From NCBI GenBank assembly GCA_000611775.1, contig KK106982.1:682001-746000 (forward strand): a stretch of 64,000 bases of DNA, given 5' to 3'. The DNA comes from Umbilicaria muhlenbergii (Eukaryota > Ascomycota > Lecanoromycetes > Umbilicariales > Umbilicariaceae). Within the stretch, counting starts at the first letter, position 1. Each line of letters starts with the position of its first letter. This document shows, piece after piece, positions 49,301 through 59,159 of this stretch. The position numbers and the translations under genes were made by a program. The notes under the pieces were generated by a model that was not told the origin of the DNA, did not search any database, and saw nothing but the letters and a program-made list of their open reading frames with translations.

Positions 49301-50241
49301 CTTTTCAATAAAAAGTTTCTTATTATTCATGAAGGTATAATAGTTATTTAAAGTATAAAATTTGTATGAACTAATTTACTGCTCAGAGAGTGCTCTGAGC
49401 GCATAAAGTACTATTAACTAAAACCTTATTTTTAAGCAGGCTGTCAAGTTGCGGATGCAGAGTCAGCTTGCTTCAACAACTCATAATCAGCATGATATAT
49501 CAGTCATTCAAGATGCTGCATAATTAAAACATTATGTTTAAAAATTACCTCTTCAATCTCCTCTGACATTTATACTCATTAATCAGTAGATAATGTCAGT
49601 AAATAATGCTCATATCTGCTTACCTTCTTCTCTTCATCATCAGCATCAGTGTCATCATTATTTTTATTGTCATCTTCATCATCATCTTCATCCTCTTCAT
49701 CATTAATATTAATGTCTTCATCATCATCATTCCTCTCATTGATGCATATTAAGTTTCACTCAATTTTGTTACTTTTTCACAGCAAGGCTTGAAGGAACTC
49801 ATCTTTCACATCTTCATGCTTAAAGATAATCTCATTTTGAATACTCATGAGATTTTGTTTGAGTCATTCTGTTATAAGTGTAAATAACTTGCAAAATGAG
49901 CATTATTTATCAACCTTACCTGATAACTTCTTCTTGAAACATTTTGCAGACTCAACTTCTCAGGCATTTTTTAATAAGATTTAATGTTCATTATAACTCA
50001 TTTTATTTCAACCTGATGTTATCTTTTATATTTTTTAATGACATTTCAACTTAGCCTGCTCATCTGCATTCTTAGCACGTGCAATTATAACTTGATTATC
50101 AGTTTTATTATAACACTTTTGCTGCTTTCTGATCATGTTTTCATGCTGACTATATTCATTGAGGTGCTTTTGCAGAGTGATTAATATAACATTTATCTTA
50201 CATTAACCTGCTCACTGAGGCGTGATAGGTAAATTAGTCAT
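46383..50241 (-). pseudogene. hAT transposase, broken
   Basis: The C-terminal hAT dimerisation region is clear on the minus strand at about 46960-46780: a YSDLKGFSQMTRDVLAV segment, then EVSMKCIFNIIKDIC and ETIHMLCLIKYYEQ (family FPxLARMARDVLAVPASSxxxERxFN). The catalytic core around 48298-48113 reads FNVLKIFKIKNKLFIIIMNN, where the family has the IxTDNASNN block, so the key Asp is changed. The N-terminal part (50241-49600) has Cys/His residues and an acidic Asp/Glu stretch (about 49740-49640). The tail 46607-46383 is acidic and ends LTSA-stop. A foldback element splits the gene. Many stops and frame changes, mostly explained by C-to-T/G-to-A change; inactive. Confidence 0.8.
48489..49457. 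mobile_element. Foldback/MITE-like element inside hAT transposase
   Basis: A 969-bp copy in inverted orientation, with ends CATCAGCAATTTAACAAG and CTGTCAAGTTGCGGATG. The flanking trinucleotides are caa and cag, possibly a 3-bp duplication. The interior carries the same palindromic AT-rich sequence as the copies at 22296 and 25777. It interrupts the transposase coding region, so it arrived after the hAT. Confidence 0.75.
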
Positions 50242-51473
50242 GATGAAGTGAGGAAAAAACTTAATTGCATCATTATTACATAAATTAGTGATCTGTCTTT
50301 TATGATGTGAGTATTATCTTTGATCATTATCTTGCTTCTGACATAAGAGAGTGAGAAAACAGGTGATCAAGTGTACTGATGAAGAAATGATGTAAATTAA
50401 ACAGTAAGTATTAATAATTGTCATTATCATTGACATGTGAGCAGTACCTGAAGAAATGAGACATGTTGTTAAATGATGAAAAAAGATGAATATTGAAGAG
50501 AGCTGATATGCACAGCTGATAAATTATTCTTTAACTTGTGAATTTTAATACTGAGGCTTATGTGATTAAAAGCGCTGCTAGACAGGATCTGATGTTGATA
50601 TTAATTTACAACATTACTTAAATGATGAGGTAAAGTGCAAATCAAATGATAATAACATGAGCAGAGGTGAATTGCGCAAGAAATGTTTATATTTATGTAT
50701 TTTAATTGTGTTTCTGAAAACTTGTGTTAATATCACAGCATCCCGCCTCTGCAGTGAATGCATCAGAAGTTAAATGTTGATGTTACAACATTTCACCTTT
50801 ACAGTGAATGTGCTGAAAGTGTTATATTGATCTGACAACTTGATTACAGATGTGAAATCTGCAGCTGATCATGTTCTTCTTTTTATGCATTTTAGCATCC
50901 CCTTTTTACATCTCATTATTGAAGTTTCAGCTAGGTAATGCTTCTAGATAACACTTGCAGTATTTATTCATGCTGACAGAGGTTTACTTCTCTTCAGATC
51001 TTTAAGCTCTGCATACTTTCCTCATTATTTTTAATGCACATCTTTCATGTTGTCCTTCACTTAAATACCTGTCAGTTAAGTAATGCTCATAAATAATGTC
51101 TGCATTCATTTTTGATGATTGATATTTTATTATCTTCAGATCTTACACACCTTTTTGATATGCTTCTTCATCTTTGACATATCTTTTCAACTTCAATGCA
51201 CTTCATCACCTTCAGCAAACTCATCATCTTTAATGCATCTCATCACCTTCAGAACTCATCACCTTCAACATATTTCATCATCTTTAACACACTCAGTCAT
51301 CTTCAACTCACTCTGTCACAATCATCACTTTCTGTCATATTCAACATATTTTTTTAATGCACCTCTTGCCTCTTCTAGCTAGTCATACGCCTTCATCACT
51401 TTTCACAAGTATAGTTAGACAAGTCAACACTCATAGTAATGCTGAAAGCTAATGCCTACTAAGTAATTGAAGT

Positions 51474-52221
51474 ATGATGAGTATCAAGAGTGAAGTTAAA
51501 CATCTGTCAGCTGTCCCTCCTCCTTTTAAAGATGAGCTTCATCAAGTCAGAAAGTCAGTGAAGATCTACAAATCATCAAAGAATAAAGCTGCAGAGAAGC
51601 ATCAGAAAGATTTAACACAATGATGATTAATTGCATAATTTACACCTTGAGGAAAAGGACCTGCTCACTCAGAGTAATCAGAGGTTTTGTGAAAGGTCAA
51701 GTCAGGAAGTAAGTTTCTCATATTAATTAATAATGTCAGAAGTTAATGCCCTTTTGCAGTGAGGACCCTTCATAAAATTAAACATTATCAACTTATGAAA
51801 GAGCTGCTTATTCTGAAAGCTGCATTTTAACATTTGATACATGAAATCATGATCAATCTGCCAGGCATGCAGAACATCAATGTTAAAGAAATATATTAAC
51901 AGAAGACTGCTCTGCTGATGTTGCAGAAGTCAACAGAGATGTTGTTGATTTCATTTTTTAAAAGTAGGTTGTCTGAAATACAAAGTAATGCTAAAGTTAA
52001 TGCCCTCACGCAGATATCAATTTGCTCATCATTCATGAAAAGTGAATCACTATTTAGAGTAAGGATATAATTTTAACAAAACATCTCTTGCTTCTTGATT
52101 CAAGTGAAAATCTTGCGCTGTATATCATTGAAATGCAGGATTCAAGGGCTATACCTGCTTCAAGGCAGCATGATGGCTGAAGAAGTAATGTTAAATGATA
52201 ATGCTTAAATTGTTTCTGTAG
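51474..52221 (+). pseudogene. Histone-H3/CENP-A-like gene carried in the hAT element, RIP-damaged
   Basis: Proposed exons are 51474-51708, 51760-51963 and 52014-52184, with a possible third intron to 52221. Introns 1 and 2 (51709-51759, GTAAGT...TTGCAG; 51964-52013, GTAGGT...CGCAG) are both phase 1 and restore one histone-fold frame. Exon 2 reads TLHKIKHYQLMKELLI, then KAAFQHLIHEI (H3: [27 protein letters not shown]) and TALLMLQKSTEMLLISFF (H3: AIGALQESVEAYLVSLF). Exon 3 reads NLLIIHEK-ITI-SKDIILTKH (H3: NLAAIHAKRVTIQKKDIQLARR). The region corresponding to loop 1 is several residues longer than in canonical H3, as in CENP-A. The N-tail (about 75 aa) is basic and unlike canonical H3, and the C-terminus is extended. 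The in-frame TGA/TAA/TAG codons fall at expected Arg, Gln or Trp sites, fitting RIP. It is divergent from the transposase and inside the hAT ends. Confidence 0.72.
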
Positions 52222-52351
52222 AATAGGATACTAGTGTAGTAATAAGAACATGAAACTTGAACTGAGATCATTCTGGCCTGCATAAGTGATAACTTTAATG
52301 CGCAAAAGTAAAGTTTTAACCCTTGTGTGGATAGAATGCATCATGTATAAA

Positions 52352-53023
52352 TAGGCTGTCACCGCGGGTCGGGGCGACACTGAGTCGGGCCGGGTCGGGC
52401 CGGGTCAGGTGGCAGTGTCTCAGTGATTTTGAACCCACCTTGGCGTGTCAGGTCAGGGCGGGTAATGAAGGCAGACACTGAGGGTAATTAGGACACTGAG
52501 AGCCGCAATAATTAGGGCTAAACCCTTTCATAATTTAATATATTATAGAACTCAACGCGCCCGTCAATTCTATGCAAAAATCATCAAGAACGGATCGCTG
52601 CGCATTAAGTTATGTGAGTTTGAAAGTTGACACTTTCATCAAGTTGATTGATTGACGATGTTCGCCACCCTGAACTTCAAACCCACACAACGCAATGCGC
52701 CGCGATCCGTTTTTAATGATTTTTGCATCAAATTGACGGGCGCATTAAGCTCTACAATTCAATAGAGTTGCAAAGAAATCAAGTCACAATGTCATATTTA
52801 ATAAGGGCATTACCTTGCGGCCTTATCTATTTTTTGAAGTTCGCGGCTCAAAAATTAAAGTTTAGCGCGCGGGAGTTAACCTGATTGAGTTAGTTCAGTG
52901 TCTATGTGGGTACCTCAGGGTCGACCCGGTTGGCCACTGGATACCGGGTCCGTGGAGGGGCTGGACCCGTGGGTCAGGTCTTTGACCATGGACCTGGCCT
53001 GACCTGACCCAAATGACAGCCTA
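52352..53023. mobile_element. hAT MITE copy B (672 bp)
   Basis: Perfect TAGGCTGTCA/TGACAGCCTA ends and an exact 8-bp target duplication tgtataaa (52344-52351 and 53024-53031). It is in the opposite orientation to copies A and C. It is CpG-rich and nearly unmutated, although it sits inside the heavily RIP-mutated hAT, so it inserted later. Confidence 0.92.
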
Positions 53024-53185
53024 TGTATAAAGGCTTGATGAGTCTTGCAGGACCCTCAGTGTCTTACTTTATTACTCACCCTGACCTGACACATCAAGGT
53101 GAGTTCAAAATCACTGAGACACTGCCACCTGACTCAGCTTGACTCAGCCTGACTCAGTGTCACCCTGACCCGCAGTGACAGCCTA

Positions 53186-54335
53186 ATTCTGGCTCTCAGA
53201 TATTTCTATATTGCAATAACTCTTCTGCACTGCTCTCTTCTACCGCAGTGAGGATTATGCTATTTTGTGATCTAGAAATAATAGCTGTTGTGACCAACAC
53301 CTTTGCAATTTTTGCATTTTTCAATGCATTGTTGACTTTGTCTCAAACTTGCATTGAGTTGAAGCTTGCCGTTGCAATTGATGTTTTTGATGTTAACAGT
53401 ACTCTGCATTTCCTTTGTGTAATCTGCTTAGTCTCTTTGACTAATGCAGACTTTTGCGCCTTTTTAACCACCTCCGTCCATGGTTTATTGCTGTTTTGGG
53501 TCAACATTTGCGTAAATGTTGATTTTGAGCTTTGGTGTTTTTGGGTGTTTTCAGCATTTTCAGTCATACTCACTGAAAAGTTACCTGATTGAGCTGAATT
53601 TTTCACCATATATTCAGGCCCTTGTTTTGCACTAGTACTGAAGGTTTCAGCCTTATCTGATGCAATTCAACTGTTTTGTATTTCCGCGTGCTGTTTTTGG
53701 CTGTTTTGTGCAAACGCTGCATTTGCAACTTTTTGCATTTTCCCCGTGTTTTCTGCAGCTGTTTTTACGGTTGCATTCACACTGTCTGTTTTGCGCAGTA
53801 GTAAATCCATTTTAGAATTTATGGCCTGAATTTGGCTTTGCAAGTGGTGGTTTTGCATGTTTGTGTTCAAATTTGCCAATTGTAAACTTTTCGCATTTTG
53901 TGGGTTTTGCGACTTTGCGAGGTGGAAAATTGCCTGATTTAGGTCAAATTTTTGCGACGGGTGTGATGCATTGACTAGATCTCACAGCGCAGAATTTGCT
54001 GCTAAATACAGTGATTTCATCATTTTGTGTCTCAAATTCAGCGTTTTTCCACTTTTACTCTGTTCACTGTTTTGCAGATTTTTGCAGTTTTCCTCTGAAC
54101 TTTAAATTTACACCTTCGCCGGTTGGCTTTCCTGTGAGGAAGTGGTGTTTTTGCGTTTTTTACCTTGCAATGTGGCTTTTTTGATTTGCCTGTGTGTTTG
54201 CGAGAAGGTGAATGAGCTGTTGTGATTGTTATTCATAACAAAGTAGTTTTCCTTTGTTATGAATGCCGCCGGCGTAGGTGTAAGTGTAGTGCATTGACTA
54301 CTGTTTTTAGACTTCATGTTTGATGTTATATTCAT
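53186..54335 (-). pseudogene. N-terminal and central part of LINE ORF1
   Basis: The minus strand reads an N-terminal segment with Ser/Thr/Asn-rich sequence (54335-54108), a Gln/Asn-rich helical part (NLNTNMQNHHLQSQIQAINS, 53879-53667) and VKNSAQSGNFSVSMTENAEN (53609-53343) followed by KPWTEVVKKAQKSALV. It belongs with the zinc-knuckle part at 45275-45779 on the other side of the hAT insertion. Several stops. Confidence 0.75.
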
Positions 54336-55213
54336 TATAACACTTTTTTAATGTTTTTCTGATGTTCTGGTCCTGGTGATATCCTGAATTTACCTCAAGT
54401 TTAATATCCCTTCCTTTATAAACTCAAGCACAATCAAGAGTCTAAAGGCCCCGTTTTCTATCCCTGATACTCAGAATAAGTAGCCCCTATGATCCTTAGG
54501 AATTTAAGCCTTATAAAAGCCCCTAAAATCACCTGTCACCTGGCTTAATCTGAGCTTATTCAAATAGAAAATGATATAAACTCGCTGATCTTTACTCTTT
54601 ATATATGAAATGCTTAATGAGAGTTCTTTATATCTCTTGTACTCAGAATAGCGCTTTCCTCTGCAGGCTTTTTTACTAATCTGAGCTTTTTACAGTCCTT
54701 TATGTCAAACTAAAAAAGAATGACCTTTAGTATTGTAAAGCATGAAGGAAAATGCGGAAAAAGTGAAGTTTCATGATATTTTGCAAGGTGATTGATTTAA
54801 GGTTTAGTGCTTACACCTCATCAAAATTCTCAAGAATCATGACTTGATGTGTGTTAAATAATAACAAAGGCAGAAAGCAGTGAATAACAATGTGTTTTTA
54901 ATGTTTTGTGATTTGTAAAAGCAGTGTAAGATAGATTTAAATCTAATTCTTACATGACAAATCAAGAAAAAAGGTATTGTGGTTGTTGTGTTGTTGTTTT
55001 TGTGATTTTTGATCATTTTTGGTGTGAGAATTGCAACAACTTTGTGATATGCTTGAATTCATCATGCTTTCACAACCACTGCTGGCTTTGAGAATTGGAA
55101 AAAAGGGTTTAAGTCTCTGAACTGAGTAGTTTATAAGGCCTATGACAATGATATATTATATGTGTGACTTGATTACTTTTTGATTTTCTTGCTCCTGTAC
55201 TGCGTTTGTTTCT

Positions 55214-58174
55214 ACAAAAAAGTCAAAAACAGCACGCGGAAATACAAAACAGTCAAATTGCATCAGATAAGGCTGAAACCTTCAGTACTAATGCAAAAGA
55301 AGAGCCTGAATCTATGGTGAAAAATTCAACTCAATCAGGTAACTTTTCAGTGAGTATGACTGAAAATGCTGAAAACGCTCAAAAACACCAAAGCCCAAAA
55401 TCAATATTTGTGCAAATGTTGACTCAAAACAGCAATAAACCATGGACGGAGGTGATTAAAAAGGCGCAAAAGTCTGCATTAATCAAAAAGACTAAGCAGA
55501 TTACACAAAGGGAACGCAGAGTATTGTTAACATCAAAAACATCAATTGCAACAGCAAGCTTCAACTCAATGCAAGTTTGAGACAAAGTCAACAATGCATT
55601 GAAAAATGCAAAAATTGCAAAGATGTTGATCACAACAGCTACTATTTCTAGATCACAAAATAGCATAATCCTCACTGTGATAGAAGAGAGCAGTGCAGAA
55701 GAGCTATTGCAACATAAAAATATCTGAGAGCCAGAATTAAACCTGAATCTAGTTTATGTGCGAAAAGACCAGAAATGATATAAGATAATTTTACACAGAG
55801 TATCTACAGAGATTTTTGACAATGCAGAGGGAATGCAATTGCTAAAGAATGAGGTGAAGATCTTCAATAAAGGTTTAAAATTGATGTGTAAATCAAGTTG
55901 AATGTCTACGGCAGAGAGTAGAAAATTCAAAAAGCATTCATCTGCAGTCATTGCCTTTGCAAGCAGTCAAGAGGCTGAAAAAGCCTTGAGAATTAAGTTA
56001 ATAATGGCTGAAAACTCACTACATACTGCAGAATACACAGACTGCAAACTGTATGAATAGGCTGTCATTTGAGTCAGGTCAGGCCGGGTCCATGGTCAAA
56101 GACCTGGCCCACGGGTCCGGCCCCTCCACGGACCCGGTATCCAGTGGCCAACCGGGTCGACCCTGAGGTACCCACATAGACACTGAACTAACTCAATCAG
56201 GTTAACTCCCGCGCGCTAAACTTTAATTTTTGAGCCGCGAACTTCAAAAAATAGATAAGGCCGCAAGGTAATGCCCTTATTAAATATGACATTGCGACTT
56301 GATTTCTTTGCAACTCTATTGAATTGTAGAGCTTAATGCGCCCGTCAATTTGATGCAAAAATCATCAAAAACGGATCGCGGCGCATTGCGTTGTGTGGGT
56401 TTGAAGTTCACGGTGGCGAACATCGTCAATCAATCAACTTGACGAAAGTGTCAACTTTCAAACTCACATAACTTAATGCGCAGCGATCCGTTCTTGATGA
56501 TTTTTGCATAGAATTGACGGGCGCGTTGAGTTCTATAATATACCAAATTATGGAAGGGTTTAGCCCCAATTATTGCGGCTCTCAGTGTTCTAATTACCCT
56601 CAGTGTCTGCCTTCATTACCCGCCCCGACCTGACACGCCAAGGTGGGTTCAAAATCACTGAGACACTGCCACCTGACCCGCCCCGACCCGGCCCGACTCA
56701 GTGTCGCCCTGACCCGCAGTGACAGCCTAGATTATGTCAGGATTTTCAAGACAAATGTCAAGCATTCATTACAGCAATGTATTCAGAACCTTCTACAGCT
56801 GAAATTGAAGATAATCAAGACACAATACATGTAAATTGATCAGACTTAACAGAAAATGAAGTTAAACAAGTTATATTTACATCCTCCGCAAAGAAAGCAC
56901 CTGAATCAGATGATATTTCCTTTGCTATTATTCAAAAAGCATATCAGGCAATACCAGAATTAATGTTTACAATTTATAAACAATTAATTCAAGCAGGCTT
57001 TTACCTGAAATGTTGACATCAAGGCACGGGTGTTATCCTAAAAAAGTCAGGAAAGCCAGATTATTCAAAATTAAAAACTTACAGAATAATTACATTATTA
57101 AACTGTTTAAGCAAAGTGGCAGAGAAAATTATGACAACTAGATTATCATATTTAAGTCAAGTCACAGACTTATTAGATCAAGATTAAACTGAAGGAAGAA
57201 AACAAAGATCAGCAATTAATGCAGTATTAACCTTAACACATGATATAGAATCAGCTCAAAACAAAGAAAATGTTTTATCATGCCTGTTACTAAATGTCAA
57301 GGGAGCTTTTGATCATGTATCACTACTGCAATTACTCTCAATTATGAAGAAATTGAAGTTATCAGTACAAATACAATCATGAACAAAATCCTTTTTAGAA
57401 AATAGAAAATCAGGATTAGCCTTTGATGATGAAAGACAAGAAATACAAAAAATCAAGACAGGAATTTCACAAGAATCATCAATATCCTCAATACTGTTTT
57501 TGATATATATAAGGCATTTATTCCCAAAAATCAAGGCCAAATTCTCAGATATGAAAAAACCTAACTATATAAATGATGTGACACTATATAATACTGAAAA
57601 AGCAGCTGCAGAAAATTGTTTAAAATTACAATCTGCAGTTGAAACAACCTTCTTATGAGCAGAAACAAATGCAGTACAGTTTAATAACAGTAAATCTGAA
57701 TTAATTCACTTTGAAAAGTCAAGAAAACCTGTGAAAAACAGTATTACATTATCAAATGGCACGGTGATAAAATCAGTCAAAGAAGTCAAGTGGTTAGAAG
57801 TTTGACTAGACAGAAAACTGAACTTCAAAACACATGTTCAAAAAAAAGTCTCCACAGCAATCGGAGTAATGCACTTAATCAACAGATTAACAAATTCAGA
57901 ATGAGGTCTTTCAGCTAAAAATGTAAAACAACTCTATCAAGCATGCATTACATCAATTAGTGACTACGGGTCAGAAATTTGGTGGAAAAATCAGAAAGAC
58001 TACTTAAAGCAATTAGAAAAATTGCAAAACTCAGCATTATGCAAGATCTTAAAAGCTTTTAGAACTTCCCTGAGAGCTGCAATGAAAATTGAAGCAAATA
58101 TTCAGCCAGTACAAGTCAGATTAAACAAAAAATGCAGGAAATATGCATTAAGAATTATAACTTTATCAGAAAAT
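55214..58174 (+). mobile_element. Second half of the plus-strand LINE (ORF1, then RT), with internal deletion at a MITE
   Basis: It resumes the ORF1 broken at 40405 (KSQKQHAEIQNSQIASDKAE and onward to about 56057). After the MITE at 56058-56729 it continues in ORF2 at the reverse-transcriptase region (VKGAFDHV near 57300, YINDVTLY near 57560). The end of ORF1, the start of ORF2 and most of the endonuclease, about 1.5 kb in the other copy, are missing at the MITE. It runs into the assembly gap at 58175. The RT box is YIND, and stops are present but fewer than in the copy after the gap. Confidence 0.75.
56058..56729. mobile_element. hAT MITE copy C (672 bp), without target duplication
   Basis: Intact TAGGCTGTCA/TGACAGCCTA ends and an interior nearly identical to copy A, CpG-rich. 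The 8-bp flanks differ (tgtatgaa on the left, gattatgt on the right), and the LINE sequence on the two sides is not contiguous (end of ORF1, then mid-ORF2). This fits recombination between two MITEs in one LINE that deleted the DNA between them. Confidence 0.88.
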
Positions 58175-59159
58175 NNNNNNNNNNNNNNNNNNNNNNNNNN
58201 NNNNNNNNNNNNNNNNNNNNNNNNNNNNNNNNNNNNNNNNNNNNNNNNNNNNNNNNNNNNNNNNNNNNNNNNNNNNNNNNNNNNNNNNNNNNNNNNNNNN
58301 NNNNNNNNNNNNNNNNNNNNNNNNNNNNNNNNNNNNNNNNNNNNNNNNNNNNNNNNNNNNNNNNNNNNNNNNNNNNNNNNNNNNNNNNNNNNNNNNNNNN
58401 NNNNNNNNNNNNNNNNNNNNNNNNNNNNNNNNNNNNNNNNNNNNNNNNNNNNNNNNNNNNNNNNNNNNNNNNNNNNNNNNNNNNNNNNNNNNNNNNNNNN
58501 NNNNNNNNNNNNNNNNNNNNNNNNNNNNNNNNNNNNNNNNNNNNNNNNNNNNNNNNNNNNNNNNNNNNNNNNNNNNNNNNNNNNNNNNNNNNNNNNNNNN
58601 NNNNNNNNNNNNNNNNNNNNNNNNNNNNNNNNNNNNNNNNNNNNNNNNNNNNNNNNNNNNNNNNNNNNNNNNNNNNNNNNNNNNNNNNNNNNNNNNNNNN
58701 NNNNNNNNNNNNNNNNNNNNNNNNNNNNNNNNNNNNNNNNNNNNNNNNNNNNNNNNNNNNNNNNNNNNNNNNNNNNNNNNNNNNNNNNNNNNNNNNNNNN
58801 NNNNNNNNNNNNNNNNNNNNNNNNNNNNNNNNNNNNNNNNNNNNNNNNNNNNNNNNNNNNNNNNNNNNNNNNNNNNNNNNNNNNNNNNNNNNNNNNNNNN
58901 NNNNNNNNNNNNNNNNNNNNNNNNNNNNNNNNNNNNNNNNNNNNNNNNNNNNNNNNNNNNNNNNNNNNNNNNNNNNNNNNNNNNNNNNNNNNNNNNNNNN
59001 NNNNNNNNNNNNNNNNNNNNNNNNNNNNNNNNNNNNNNNNNNNNNNNNNNNNNNNNNNNNNNNNNNNNNNNNNNNNNNNNNNNNNNNNNNNNNNNNNNNN
59101 NNNNNNNNNNNNNNNNNNNNNNNNNNNNNNNNNNNNNNNNNNNNNNNNNNNNNNNNNNN
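58175..59159. other. Assembly gap (985 N)
   Basis: A run of N. The sequence just left of the gap (about 57290-58174) and right of it (59160-60047) is the same LINE segment, in the same orientation, about 1.87 kb apart. The gap therefore lies in a repeat and its true content and length are unknown. Confidence 0.98.

Larger units (their letters stand above)
45780..53185 (-). mobile_element. Autonomous-type hAT transposon, RIP-degraded, carrying a passenger gene
   Basis: The left end TAGGCTGTCA at 45780 and the right end GTGACAGCCTA at 53185 are inverted. The flanks attctggc (45772-45779 and 53186-53193) are an exact 8-bp duplication, and the LINE ORF1 is continuous across it. About 150 bp of the left end and 133 bp of the right end match the MITEs in this window, which are therefore deletion derivatives of this family. 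Inside lie a minus-strand hAT transposase (46383-50241) and a plus-strand histone-H3-like gene (51474-52221). Inserted later: a foldback element (48489-49457) and a MITE (52352-53023). Without them it is about 5.76 kb, long for a simple hAT. It is strongly RIP-mutated. Confidence 0.85.
40406..55213 (-). mobile_element. Tad1-like LINE, nearly full length, split by a hAT transposon and a MITE
   Basis: Minus-strand non-LTR element. The 3' end is a T-rich tail at 40406 and the 5' end lies at about 55213. It is flanked by a 12-bp target duplication (40394-40405 acaaaatagtca against 55214-55225 acaaaaaagtca, one mismatch). ORF1 (53186-54335, continuing at 45275-45779) and ORF2 (about 45190 down to 40616) are present. 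A hAT element (45780-53185, 8-bp duplication attctggc) and a 692-bp hAT MITE (42506-43197, duplication tatatcaa) are inserted in it. Without these it is about 6.7 kb, normal for the clade. RIP has put stops in both ORFs. Confidence 0.85.
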
